NCBI RefSeq assembly: GCF_049985285.1
Contig: NZ_JBNIEU010000003.1
Coordinates: 248,001 to 312,000, forward strand
Direction: 5' to 3'
From: Aestuariirhabdus sp049985285
GTDB taxonomy: Bacteria; Pseudomonadota; Gammaproteobacteria; Pseudomonadales; Aestuariirhabdaceae
Length of the DNA: 64,000 nucleotides
In this document: piece after piece, positions 43,863 to 52,816 of the stretch
How positions within the stretch are numbered: position 1 is the first letter of the stretch
How the letters are laid out: every line of letters starts with the position of its first letter
Made by a program: the position numbers and the translations under genes
The notes under the pieces: generated by a model
The model's database searches: none
What the model saw: the letters and a program-made list of their open reading frames with translations, nothing else
What the model was told of the DNA's origin: nothing

Positions 43863-44542
43863 AAACCCGATTAGATAAGCTATCGCGTAAGCTGGGTTAC
43901 AGCTTTGTCGATGAGCAGCTTGCACTGCTTGCACTGACCCATCGCAGCTACGCATCCAGCAATAATGAACGCCTGGAGTTTTTGGGTGACTCGATCGTCA
44001 ACTTCACTATTGCCGAAGCGCTGTTCAGCAAGTTCCCCCAGGCGAAAGAGGGGCAGTTGAGCCGGCTACGCGCGCGCCTGGTTAAGGGGCAGACTCTGGC
44101 CGAGTTGGCGCGGGAGTTTGAGTTAGGTGATTATCTGCGCTTGGGTTCCGGCGAACTCAAAAGTGGCGGCTATCGCCGGGAATCAATTCTGGCGGATACC
44201 GTTGAGGCGCTAATCGGCGCAATCTATCTGGACCGGGGAATGGATTGTTGTCGTGAGCGAATTCTCGCTTGGTACCGTTCACGGTTGGATGCGCTATCGC
44301 TCGAGGATACCCAGAAGGACCCCAAAACCCGTCTGCAGGAGTTGCTGCAGGCACGGCAAGCAGCGCTGCCTCTTTATGAAGTGCTTAATGTTGAGGGGGA
44401 AGCTCACGCGCAAACCTTCAGGGTCCAGTGCGAAGTAGAACTGCTTAGCAAAAAATGCGAAGGCACGGGTAACAGTCGACGGGGAGCGGAACAGCAAGCG
44501 GCCCGCCTGGTATTGAAAGAACTGGGGGCTGACCATGAGTGA
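43859..44542 (+). CDS. rnc: Ribonuclease III
   Basis: A 227-residue double-strand-specific endoribonuclease for rRNA and mRNA processing. The signature NERLEFLGDSIVNF near 39-52 carries the catalytic acidic residues. A double-stranded RNA-binding domain follows from about 155 (DPKTRLQELLQARQ). The start is GTG at 43859, overlapping the previous stop. It overlaps era by 8 bases, the conserved rnc-era coupling. Confidence 0.97.
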   Translation: MKTRLDKLSRKLGYSFVDEQLALLALTHRSYASSNNERLEFLGDSIVNFTIAEALFSKFPQAKEGQLSRLRARLVKGQTLAELAREFELGDYLRLGSGELKSGGYRRESILADTVEALIGAIYLDRGMDCCRERILAWYRSRLDALSLEDTQKDPKTRLQELLQARQAALPLYEVLNVEGEAHAQTFRVQCEVELLSKKCEGTGNSRRGAEQQAARLVLKELGADHE

Positions 44543-45437
44543 AAGTAGCGAACTGCGTTGTGGCTTTATTGCGTTGGTGGGAAGACCCAACGTAGGCAAG
44601 TCGACGCTGCTAAACCGAGTGCTTGGGCAGAAACTCAGTATAACCTCTCGCCGTCCGCAAACCACGAGACACCAGATTCAGGGCATAAAAACCGAAAATG
44701 GTGTACAGGCGATCTATGTCGACACCCCCGGGATGCACAAGGGCGAGCAAAAAGCGATTAACCGCTATATGAATCGCGCCGCGAGTACCGCCATCAAGGA
44801 TGTCGATCTGGTGGTATTTTTGGTCGATCGTATGCGCTGGACCGACGAAGACCAGATGGTGTTGGAGCGCATTCGTCACAGTCGTTGCCCGGTCATATTG
44901 GCCGTCAATAAAGTGGACCGAATCGAAAATAAGCAGGAGTTGATGCCGCATCTGCAGGAGTTATCGGAGCAGCATACCTTTGCCGAGATTATACCGATCT
45001 CTGCTCAGTCGGGCCGCAATGTAGATCTGCTGGAAAATGCGGTTAGCCGCCTGCTTCCACCGGGTGACCATTTTTACGATGAGGATCAGCTCACCGACCG
45101 CAGCTCGCGTTTTCTTGCCGCTGAGCTGGTGCGCGAGAAAATCATGCGCCAGCTGGGTGATGAGTTGCCCTACCAGATGACGGTGGAGATAGAGGAGTTT
45201 CGCCAGCATGAAGCGGTTTTGCATATTAGTGCGCTGATCCTGGTGGAAAAAGCTGGGCAGAAAGCGATCGTTATCGGCGATAAGGGCTCGCGCCTGAAAG
45301 TCATCGGCCGTGAAGCGCGATTGGATATGGAACAGCTGTTCGATGCAAAAGTGATGTTAAACCTCTGGGTTAAAGTAAAAGGCGGCTGGTCTGACGATGA
45401 GCGAGCATTACGTAGCCTGGGTTATAACGACACCTGA
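44535..45437 (+). CDS. era: GTPase Era
   Basis: A 300-residue essential GTPase for 30S assembly. P-loop GRPNVGKST near 17, DTPGMHKG and NKVD are visible. The C-terminal KH domain contains VEKAGQKAIVIGDKGSRLK near 236, which binds 16S rRNA. It is preceded by rnc and followed by recO. Confidence 0.97.
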   Translation: MSESSELRCGFIALVGRPNVGKSTLLNRVLGQKLSITSRRPQTTRHQIQGIKTENGVQAIYVDTPGMHKGEQKAINRYMNRAASTAIKDVDLVVFLVDRMRWTDEDQMVLERIRHSRCPVILAVNKVDRIENKQELMPHLQELSEQHTFAEIIPISAQSGRNVDLLENAVSRLLPPGDHFYDEDQLTDRSSRFLAAELVREKIMRQLGDELPYQMTVEIEEFRQHEAVLHISALILVEKAGQKAIVIGDKGSRLKVIGREARLDMEQLFDAKVMLNLWVKVKGGWSDDERALRSLGYNDT

Positions 45438-45451
45438 TCGGCGGTTTACAG

Positions 45452-46162
45452 ATGGTCGCCGCGCACCAGATTAGCCTCGCCAATGCCTACCTGATTCATA
45501 GTCGTCCCTATCGTGAAACCAGCCTGATTGCGGAGCTGCTGACCCAGGAGCAGGGCAGGGTTAGTGTGCTTTTTAAAGGCGTACGAGGAGGTAAGGCGCG
45601 CCATAAGGGGGTGTTACAACCCTTCGGGCGCTTGCTGGTGAACTGGCAAGGGCGACATGAGTTAAAGACGGGTACCGATGTCGAGGCCGCCGAGGTTCGC
45701 TTTATACTGCAGGGGCATTACCTGTTCAGTGCACTGTACGCCAACGAGTTATTGCTGCGCCTGCTGCAACCTCATGATCCCCACCCGGAGCTGTTTCACC
45801 TTTACGAGCTGTTTTTACAGTCGCTCGCTGGAAACGCTGCGCTTGAGCCGACATTAAGGAGCTTTGAGTTGCAGCTGCTCGAACTGTTAGGCTATGGGTT
45901 ACCACTGGACGTTGAGGCGGCCACGGGCGATCCGCTTGAGGCCGATCGGTGGTATCAATATGATGCTCAGGCTGGATTTTATCCGGTTTTACCGGGCTCT
46001 GGGTCGGTGCTTCAGTGCTACAGTGGTGAAATGCTTCTGGCGCTGGCTCAGGGGCAGCTCGACACCCCCGACCAGTTAAGGGCGGCCAAGCGACTTATGC
46101 GTCTTGCCCTGGCGCCGCTGCTGGGTGACCGACCGTTGCGCAGTCGGGATCTATTTGGTTAA
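45452..46162 (+). CDS. recO: DNA repair protein RecO
   Basis: A 236-residue mediator that helps load RecA at gaps with RecR. The N-terminal OB-fold block AYLIHSRPYRETSLIAELLT lies near 11-30, with a helical C-terminal part ending LLGDRPLRSRDLFG. The zinc cysteines found in some RecO proteins are absent, as in many gammaproteobacteria. The gene lies between era and pdxJ as usual. Confidence 0.94.
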   Translation: MVAAHQISLANAYLIHSRPYRETSLIAELLTQEQGRVSVLFKGVRGGKARHKGVLQPFGRLLVNWQGRHELKTGTDVEAAEVRFILQGHYLFSALYANELLLRLLQPHDPHPELFHLYELFLQSLAGNAALEPTLRSFELQLLELLGYGLPLDVEAATGDPLEADRWYQYDAQAGFYPVLPGSGSVLQCYSGEMLLALAQGQLDTPDQLRAAKRLMRLALAPLLGDRPLRSRDLFG

Positions 46163-46226
46163 CCACACAGTGCCCGACCCCGACTTTTATTTGAACGATG
46201 GGTCTATCTACATAAAGGAGTTCCAC

Positions 46227-46982
46227 ATGCTGTCCAAGAATCGTCTGCTATTGGGTGTGAATATCGACCACGTAGCAACCCTGCGTCAGGTGCGTGGGAC
46301 AGGTTATCCCGATCCGGTGCAGGCGGCAATCGAGGCCGAGCAGGCCGGTGCTGACGGTATCACAGTGCACCTGCGGGAAGACCGCCGCCATATACAGGAT
46401 CGGGATCTTCAGATGTTGGGAGAGATTTTGCAAACGCGCATGAATCTTGAAATGGCCGTAACGGACGAAATGCTGGCCATCGCCCGGAAAGTCTCTCCTG
46501 CCCATGTATGCCTTGTTCCTGAGAAACGTGAAGAGCTCACTACCGAGGGTGGATTGGACGTCATCTCCCAGGAGGAGCGTATACGGGCTGCCTGCGATTC
46601 ACTGGGCGAGCAGGGAATCCAGGTATCATTGTTTATTGACGCGGATCCAGAACAAATAGCCGCTGCAGTACGTTGCGGGGCTCCCGCGATTGAAATTCAT
46701 ACTGGAGCCTACGCAGACGCCAGGGCAGCGGATATGGATGTCGAATTAAAGCGAGTGATTGAAGGAGCCCGCTTTGCACTCGAACAAGGACTGATCGTGA
46801 ACGCCGGCCACGGCCTCAATTACGATAATGTTGAAGCGGTCGCCGTCATCTCGGGCCTGAATGAATTGAATATTGGTCACAGTATTATTGCTCGGGCGCT
46901 GTTTACCGGACTGGGTCCGGCTGTCGTTGAGATGAAGCGGGTTATGCTCGAAGCCCAGCGGTTCTCGCTTTCGAATCGTTAA
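46227..46982 (+). CDS. pdxJ: Pyridoxine 5'-phosphate synthase
   Basis: A 251-residue TIM-barrel enzyme that joins deoxyxylulose 5-phosphate and 3-amino-2-oxopropyl phosphate to make pyridoxine phosphate. The block GVNIDHVATLRQVRGTGYPDP near 8-28 is diagnostic, with TVHLREDRRHIQ near 46 and VNAGHGLNYDN near 192. The ATG at 46227 has AAGGAG upstream; the frame is open into recO but those 41 codons are not used. Confidence 0.96.
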   Translation: MLSKNRLLLGVNIDHVATLRQVRGTGYPDPVQAAIEAEQAGADGITVHLREDRRHIQDRDLQMLGEILQTRMNLEMAVTDEMLAIARKVSPAHVCLVPEKREELTTEGGLDVISQEERIRAACDSLGEQGIQVSLFIDADPEQIAAAVRCGAPAIEIHTGAYADARAADMDVELKRVIEGARFALEQGLIVNAGHGLNYDNVEAVAVISGLNELNIGHSIIARALFTGLGPAVVEMKRVMLEAQRFSLSNR

Positions 46983-46996
46983 CGGAGGTCAAGGTT

Positions 46997-47380
46997 ATGG
47001 TCGTTGGCATTGGCACCGATATAGTACGCATTGATCGAATCGAACGTTCGCTGCAAAAGTTTGGTACAGGGTTCGCTGAGCGTGTGCTCACGCCTGCAGA
47101 ACTGGAGGAGTTTAACAAAGCCAATAAGCCAGCCACCTTTCTTGCCAAGCGTTTTGCGGTTAAAGAGGCCGCGTCCAAGGCCTTGGGAACCGGTATTGGT
47201 GACGGGGTCTCATTTCAACATATATACGTTGAACACGATGCTCTTGGCGCTCCGCTGCTGCGGCTATGCGAGCGGGCTAAAGAGATCGCTGCCGGGCGCG
47301 GGGCAACCGACTATCTGGTGACCCTGTCAGATGAGAAGGACTATGTAGTAGCCTTTGTGGTGTTGTCCACTCGTTGCTGA
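46997..47380 (+). CDS. acpS: Holo-[acyl-carrier-protein] synthase
   Basis: A 127-residue phosphopantetheinyl transferase. The motifs GIGTDIVRIDRIE near 4 and RFAVKEAASKALGTG near 52 carry the magnesium-binding Asp and Glu. It follows pdxJ by 14 bases. Its last 40 bases overlap the 3' end of the convergent sensor kinase gene. Confidence 0.95.
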   Translation: MVVGIGTDIVRIDRIERSLQKFGTGFAERVLTPAELEEFNKANKPATFLAKRFAVKEAASKALGTGIGDGVSFQHIYVEHDALGAPLLRLCERAKEIAAGRGATDYLVTLSDEKDYVVAFVVLSTRC

Positions 47381-50154
47381 TGCCATTGGATTAAGGCGTC
47401 GATTTGCCGCAGTAACTCCTCGCAGGGGGGGCGTAGTAACTCGATGCTGTCTGTGTGGCTGTTGAGCTTCAGTCCCGACTCCATTTCGTGGCAGGCCTGG
47501 CGTAAGAGAGGCACGCCGCAGTAGCGGGTCGCGCCGTGCAGCTTGTGTACCGTCTCCAGCAGTTCCGGCAATTGTCCCTGGCTATACTGCTGCTCAATCT
47601 GTTGTCGGTCCTGGGGCAAGTTATCCAGTAGCATCTGCAACATCTCTTCGGCTAGATCCTCTTTGCCTGCTGCCAGCCGAATGCCCTCTTGCAGGTCGAT
47701 TAACCGTGATGGGGGCTGCTCCGGTTGTGAGCCCCGCGATGATTCCGCCATATTGGGCAGCTGCAGTTTGATTCCGGTCCACTTCCGTATCATCTGCTGT
47801 AGTTGCGGTTCGCTAATGGGTTTGCTCATATAGTCGTCCATTCCGGCCAGCAGTAGAGCCTTTTTTTCTGCAGCCAGGGCGTGGGCGGTCAAAGCAACGA
47901 CAGGGGTGCGATGCTCCGCTAGCTCGATATCGCGAATACGTCGTGTGGTATCCAAACCATCCATTTCAGGCATCTGCACATCCATAAAAATAAGGTCGAA
48001 GCGGTATTGGCGTACTTTAACGATCGCCTGTTGCCCGCTATCAACGGCGGTTACCTCGACCCCCATGCCCTCAAGTAGCACGCTGACCAGCTTAAGGTTG
48101 GCGGCATTGTCATCCACCGCAAGAATATGGGGCGCACGGGTGACCAGTTCTGCGCGCCGAGTTTCGCTGGTAGTGGCCTGTGCCGGCTCCTCAACGGTTC
48201 CGAGAATCCACTCTACCGCTTTGTGCAGGCGGGACTTTACCATGGGTTTAACCATGGTTAATGCGCGGGAGGTGGTGTTCAGGATGCGGTTGACCTCATA
48301 CTCCTTGTTGGTGTCGACCAGTATAAGAAATGCACTCTGGGGCGCCCAGGGTAGCGCTAACAGTTGCCGCAGGCTGCTGGTTGGCAGGTGCTGCTCGTTG
48401 TGGCTGAGTACGACCAGGTCGTAGGGAGGCATTCCCGTATCGGTTTGCAGGGCGTTGAGCTGTTGCTCGGATTCCACCGTCGTGAGTTGCAGGTGCATCG
48501 CGTTCAGCAGGTGACCACTGGCCTGGCGGGCTAGTTCCTGGGTTTCGAGCAGCAAAGCGCTCTGCTGTGGATAGCGCAGGCTGGGCGTCTTGTCGATACG
48601 CTCACTGGATAAGGGTACGTTGATAGTAAACCAAAATGTGGAGCCCTCGCCTTGCTCGCTCTCCAGTCCAATATCTCCACCCATCTGCTGCGCCAGGCGT
48701 TTGGATATCACCAGCCCCAACCCCGTGCCGCCTATGCGGCGTGTGGTGGACGTATCGGCCTGGGTAAAAGCCTTGAATAACTCCTTTTGCTGATCGCGAG
48801 AAAGACCAATACCGGTGTCGGTAACGCTGATCTTTATAACGGCGGTTTGTTCGCGCTGCTCCTCAAGCATGGCACGTACCGTTATAGAGCCCTGATTGGT
48901 GAACTTGATCGCATTGCTGACCAGATTCGTGAGGATCTGTTTGATGCGCAGGGGATCCCCGACGAGATGGGTAGGGGTGTCGGAGTATATCAGGGGGACC
49001 AGCTCTAACTGCTTTTCGTGGGCCGATGGGGCAAGGATATTGAGAACCTCATCGACGGTGTCCCCAAGATTCATGGGGATGCTCTCCAGCTCCAGTTTAC
49101 CGGCTTCAATCTTGGAGAAATCGAGAACATCGTTGATGATCGCCAGTAGCCCTTCCGATGAGCTTTGAATGGTCTGCAGGTACTCCCGTTGACGGTCGTT
49201 CAGGCTGGAGCGCAACAGTAGGTTGGTGAAGCCGATAATGCCGTTGAGAGGCGTTCGGATTTCGTGGCTCATATTCGCAAGAAACTCCGATTTTATGCGG
49301 CTGGCCTCTAGTGCCTCCTTGCGAGCCATGTCGAGCTCAATGTTTTGGATCTCGATGGTTTCGAGGGTTTCCTGCAGGTCCCGTGTTGATTGCTCGATGT
49401 TTTGTTGCATCTCCTCGTGGGCTTGTTGCAGGGAGGAGACCATGGCATTGATCCCTGATTCCAGAGTGCGCAACTCGCCACCGGTGTCCGTATTGATTCG
49501 AGTGTCGAGGTTGCCGTTTCGAATATGGGTGACGGCGTTGGAGATCTTTTGTAGCGGACGGGTAATATGCCCACCAATGCGCAGGGCCAGGAAAATGTTA
49601 AGCAGCACCCCGACGATGATCAATACGCCACTGCCAAGCAGCGTCTGGTACTGTTTGATCTCTGTGTTGGCGGTTGAGAACTCAATTTCGTGCCACCCTG
49701 CCGGCGCCAATAGAGCGGTGCCGTTAATGCTGTTTGATGCAGTAGGCGGGTAAATGGGCGTGATGATGCGAAGCGAACTCTCTCCGTACAGGATTTGCTG
49801 CTGACTGCCAAGCGGGCTGGCTTGGGTGTTGACCGCTAGCATGCCGGGACCTGAGTGGATAATCCGGTTCCCGGCAGCGTCATATAGGCTAACGGCACGA
49901 ACGTCACTTTTTTCCAGCGCGGAGTTGGCGATCTCTTGCAGCTGGGTGGTTTCGTCATCACGGTAACCGAAGCCGACTGTGGCGGTGAACTGTTCCGAAA
50001 TCGTCTGGCTGCGTTCAAACAGAAGGTTGTCCAGGTCCTTAAGGCGGGTCAGGGTAAAAAAAACGCCCAACATAAGGGTAATCGAAAGCGTGGGCAGCAA
50101 TGCCATCGCTAATACGCGCTGTTTGATGCCACTATTTTTGCCGGCCAGGAACAT
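47341..50154 (-). CDS. gacS: Hybrid sensor histidine kinase GacS/BarA
   Basis: A 937-residue tripartite kinase. An N-terminal membrane helix (about 12-33) is followed by a periplasmic sensor, a second helix near 168-190 and a HAMP domain. The phospho-accepting His is His297 in ANMSHEIRTPLNG. The ATPase domain follows (VSNAIKFT, GTGLGLVISKRLAQQMGG). A receiver-like stretch near 545-665 lacks the Asp. A true receiver has Asp725 in MDVQMPEMDG, and the Hpt domain has His870 in VHKLHGATRYCG. This layout and the neighbouring cysM-rlmD-relA match GacS, which acts with GacA and small RNAs of the RsmY/Z type. The partner regulator is not in the window. Confidence 0.92.
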   Translation of the reverse strand: MFLAGKNSGIKQRVLAMALLPTLSITLMLGVFFTLTRLKDLDNLLFERSQTISEQFTATVGFGYRDDETTQLQEIANSALEKSDVRAVSLYDAAGNRIIHSGPGMLAVNTQASPLGSQQQILYGESSLRIITPIYPPTASNSINGTALLAPAGWHEIEFSTANTEIKQYQTLLGSGVLIIVGVLLNIFLALRIGGHITRPLQKISNAVTHIRNGNLDTRINTDTGGELRTLESGINAMVSSLQQAHEEMQQNIEQSTRDLQETLETIEIQNIELDMARKEALEASRIKSEFLANMSHEIRTPLNGIIGFTNLLLRSSLNDRQREYLQTIQSSSEGLLAIINDVLDFSKIEAGKLELESIPMNLGDTVDEVLNILAPSAHEKQLELVPLIYSDTPTHLVGDPLRIKQILTNLVSNAIKFTNQGSITVRAMLEEQREQTAVIKISVTDTGIGLSRDQQKELFKAFTQADTSTTRRIGGTGLGLVISKRLAQQMGGDIGLESEQGEGSTFWFTINVPLSSERIDKTPSLRYPQQSALLLETQELARQASGHLLNAMHLQLTTVESEQQLNALQTDTGMPPYDLVVLSHNEQHLPTSSLRQLLALPWAPQSAFLILVDTNKEYEVNRILNTTSRALTMVKPMVKSRLHKAVEWILGTVEEPAQATTSETRRAELVTRAPHILAVDDNAANLKLVSVLLEGMGVEVTAVDSGQQAIVKVRQYRFDLIFMDVQMPEMDGLDTTRRIRDIELAEHRTPVVALTAHALAAEKKALLLAGMDDYMSKPISEPQLQQMIRKWTGIKLQLPNMAESSRGSQPEQPPSRLIDLQEGIRLAAGKEDLAEEMLQMLLDNLPQDRQQIEQQYSQGQLPELLETVHKLHGATRYCGVPLLRQACHEMESGLKLNSHTDSIELLRPPCEELLRQIDALIQWHQQRVDNTTKATT

Positions 50155-50389
50155 CGGTTTTTTTACCCTTCGTACGAGAAAGCTGGTTGGTTCAGAATTC
50201 TATTTAGAGAATAAAATAGATCCAATTGATATTCTTATAAATATATAGGTTTTGAGTATTTATGGTGCTTCCAGAAATCACAGTATCATGAGCTCCGTTT
50301 TGAGCGAAACTGTCAATTGGTGACTTCGTTCGGTCGATCCGGTCCATTCCCGAAAATGTCGAACAGATAACTGGCAGGAGAGTAGTAAG

Positions 50390-51289
50390 ATGGAGTATCC
50401 AACTATTGAGCAGTTAATTGGAGACACGCCGCTGGTGCGCTTGCAGCGCTTACCCGGGAATACCAGCAACAGGGTATTAGTTAAGCTGGAAGGTAACAAC
50501 CCGGCTGGGTCCGTCAAGGATCGCCCAGCTCTGGGCATGATCCAGCAGGCCGAGGCGCGGGGAGATATTCGGCCGGGAGATACCCTGATTGAGGCCACCA
50601 GCGGCAATACCGGCATCGCCCTGGCGATGGCCGCAGCCATTAAAGGGTACCGTATGGTGCTGATCATGCCCGACAACATGAGCGCCGAGCGCCGCTCGGC
50701 GATGACGGCCTATGGTGCCGAGCTGCTGTCGGTCACCAAAGAGCAGGGGATGGAGGGTGCCCGGGACCTCGCGTTGGCGATGCAGCAGCGAGGAGAGGGT
50801 CGGGTATTGGATCAGTTTGGCAACTTCGATAATCCCGGCGCCCACTATCGGGCTACAGGGCCGGAGATTTGGCACCAGACTGGAGGCGAGATCACCCATT
50901 TTGTTAGCTCAATGGGAACCACTGGCACGATCATGGGGGTGTCTAAGTATCTCAAGGAACAAAATCCGGCGGTCGAAATTGTTGGTTTGCAACCTCGGGA
51001 AGGTGCTTCTATCCCGGGTATTCGGCGTTGGCCCAAAGCCTACCTGCCCGCTATTTTTAACTCGGAACGGGTCGATCGCGTGATCGACATGGGGCAGGAC
51101 GATGCGGAGCGTACGATGCGTGCCCTGGCCCAGCAGGAGGGGATCTTCTGTGGGGTTTCCTCAGGAGGGTCGGTAGCTGCTGCCCTGCAGCTATCAAAGG
51201 AGGTTGAGAACGCCACCATCGTAGCGATCATCTGCGATCGAGGGGACCGGTATCTATCGACCGGGGTGTTTTCGGGCGCAGCATCTTGA
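50390..51289 (+). CDS. cysM: Cysteine synthase B
   Basis: A 299-residue PLP enzyme that makes cysteine from O-acetylserine with sulphide or thiosulphate. The PLP lysine is Lys43 in GSVKDRPAL. The substrate loop EATSGNTGIALAM near 66 and phosphate loop SSMGTTGTIMGV near 171 are visible. The RRWPKAYLP stretch near 216 is a CysM rather than CysK feature. GGAG lies before the ATG. It is divergent from the sensor kinase. Confidence 0.94.
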   Translation: MEYPTIEQLIGDTPLVRLQRLPGNTSNRVLVKLEGNNPAGSVKDRPALGMIQQAEARGDIRPGDTLIEATSGNTGIALAMAAAIKGYRMVLIMPDNMSAERRSAMTAYGAELLSVTKEQGMEGARDLALAMQQRGEGRVLDQFGNFDNPGAHYRATGPEIWHQTGGEITHFVSSMGTTGTIMGVSKYLKEQNPAVEIVGLQPREGASIPGIRRWPKAYLPAIFNSERVDRVIDMGQDDAERTMRALAQQEGIFCGVSSGGSVAAALQLSKEVENATIVAIICDRGDRYLSTGVFSGAAS

Positions 51290-51390
51290 TTCTTTGCCAA
51301 GGGAGTTACTCACAGGCTCCCTAAACCGGTAGATATCACGTAAAATCGGTCGTTTTAGCCAGCGATCCTAGGGTCGCGACCACCGATGGG

Positions 51391-52746
51391 GTGATTGTGA
51401 AGTTTTTCCAGCAACCGGGGCGAGCCCGGCAGCGGCCGCAAAAGCCGATAGCAGTGACGGTTGAGGGCATGACCCATGACCTTCGAGGTATCGCTCGGCA
51501 CGAGGGCAAACCCCTTTTTATTGATAACGCCCTTCCCGGGGAGCGAGTGATGGTCCGGGTTGATCGCACCCATGGTCGATATCTCGAGGGGTACGCGGCT
51601 CGGATTGATGAAGCTTCCAGTGAGCGTCGAATACCCCGCTGCGAGCATTCTGAGCGCTGCGGTGGTTGTTCGTTGCAGTATCTCGATGAGTTGGCACAAC
51701 CTGGGCATAAGCAGCAGGCGGTACTGGATCAGCTGGAACGAATCGCCCGCTTGAAACCCCAGCGTGTCGAACCTCCGCTCACCTCACCTGCTTTTGGTTA
51801 CCGCACCCGTGCTCGCCTGGCGGTCTATTTTCACCGCAAACAGAAACAGTTATTGGTTGGTTTTCGTGAAGCTCGTAGCCGGCAAGTGATTCACCTGAAC
51901 CAATGCCCGGTATTGGCTCCCGAGCTGGAGTCTTTGATTCAGCCCCTGCAACAGCTGTTATTGGAGATGGATGCAAGAGACCGAGTGTCTCATCTCGAAC
52001 TTTTGCAGGGTGAGGACGGGCCCGCAGTATTGTTCCGGCACCTGCAGGAGCTGTCAGGAGAAGACCTGCACCGTCTGCAACGGTTTGCAGAAAACCACCT
52101 GCAGCAACTCTATCTGCAACCCGGTGACAGTGCTTCTGTGCACTGCTTTTGGCAGCGAGGGGAGGATAGCCAGTTGCGCTATTCGCTACCCCGTTATTCG
52201 CTATCATTGGCTTATCAACCGCTGGACTTCACTCAGGTCAATCCTGTGGTAAACGAGGCGATGGTTACCCAGGCGATGGCATGGCTGGCTCCCCAGCCAG
52301 GCGAGCTCGTACTGGATCTGTTCTGTGGCTTGGGCAATTTTTCCCTTCCTGCCGCCAAGGGTGGTGCTAACGTTATTGGCGTGGAGGGCAGTGCTGCAAT
52401 GGTGCAGCGTGCACTGGAAAATGCACGGACTGCGGGGGTAGACGATATCTCTTTCCACGCCCTGGACCTGACCCAGCCCGGTCAGTTGCAGGCTATCTGT
52501 GAGCCCGGGGTAGATAAGGTTATTCTTGATCCACCCCGTGCCGGTGCGACAGAGGTGGTGGCAGAAATTTGCCAGCTTGGCCCGGGAAGCATACTCTATG
52601 TTTCCTGCGACCCGGCCACTTTGGCGCGAGATGCAGCTCAGCTCAGGGATCGCGGATACAGCCTTGAGCGCCTGTGCACAATGGACATGTTTCCCCAAAC
52701 CGGACATATCGAATCAATGGCACTTTTTGTGCGATCCGGACACTAA
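51391..52746 (+). CDS. rlmD: 23S rRNA m5U1939 methyltransferase RlmD
   Basis: A 451-residue SAM-dependent methyltransferase of the RumA family. An N-terminal TRAM domain (TVEGMTHDLRGIARHEGKPL) is followed by a 4Fe-4S Cys set (CEHSERCGGCSL near 87-98 plus CPVL near 172). The SAM block LVLDLFCGLGNFSLPAAKGG lies near 307, and the catalytic Cys in YVSCDPATLARD near 407. The start is GTG at 51391; a second GTG two codons later is equally plausible. Confidence 0.94.
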   Translation: MIVKFFQQPGRARQRPQKPIAVTVEGMTHDLRGIARHEGKPLFIDNALPGERVMVRVDRTHGRYLEGYAARIDEASSERRIPRCEHSERCGGCSLQYLDELAQPGHKQQAVLDQLERIARLKPQRVEPPLTSPAFGYRTRARLAVYFHRKQKQLLVGFREARSRQVIHLNQCPVLAPELESLIQPLQQLLLEMDARDRVSHLELLQGEDGPAVLFRHLQELSGEDLHRLQRFAENHLQQLYLQPGDSASVHCFWQRGEDSQLRYSLPRYSLSLAYQPLDFTQVNPVVNEAMVTQAMAWLAPQPGELVLDLFCGLGNFSLPAAKGGANVIGVEGSAAMVQRALENARTAGVDDISFHALDLTQPGQLQAICEPGVDKVILDPPRAGATEVVAEICQLGPGSILYVSCDPATLARDAAQLRDRGYSLERLCTMDMFPQTGHIESMALFVRSGH

Positions 52747-52816
52747 CCGTTAGCTTCGCATTTCATCGACCCCATTGCGGGAACTTGCAAACACGGACGT
52801 ATAATGAAGACGCATT

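Noticed and set aside
52800..52805. TATAAT just before relA
   Set aside because: Only 11 bases separate it from the ATG, leaving almost no leader, and no good -35 box is present.
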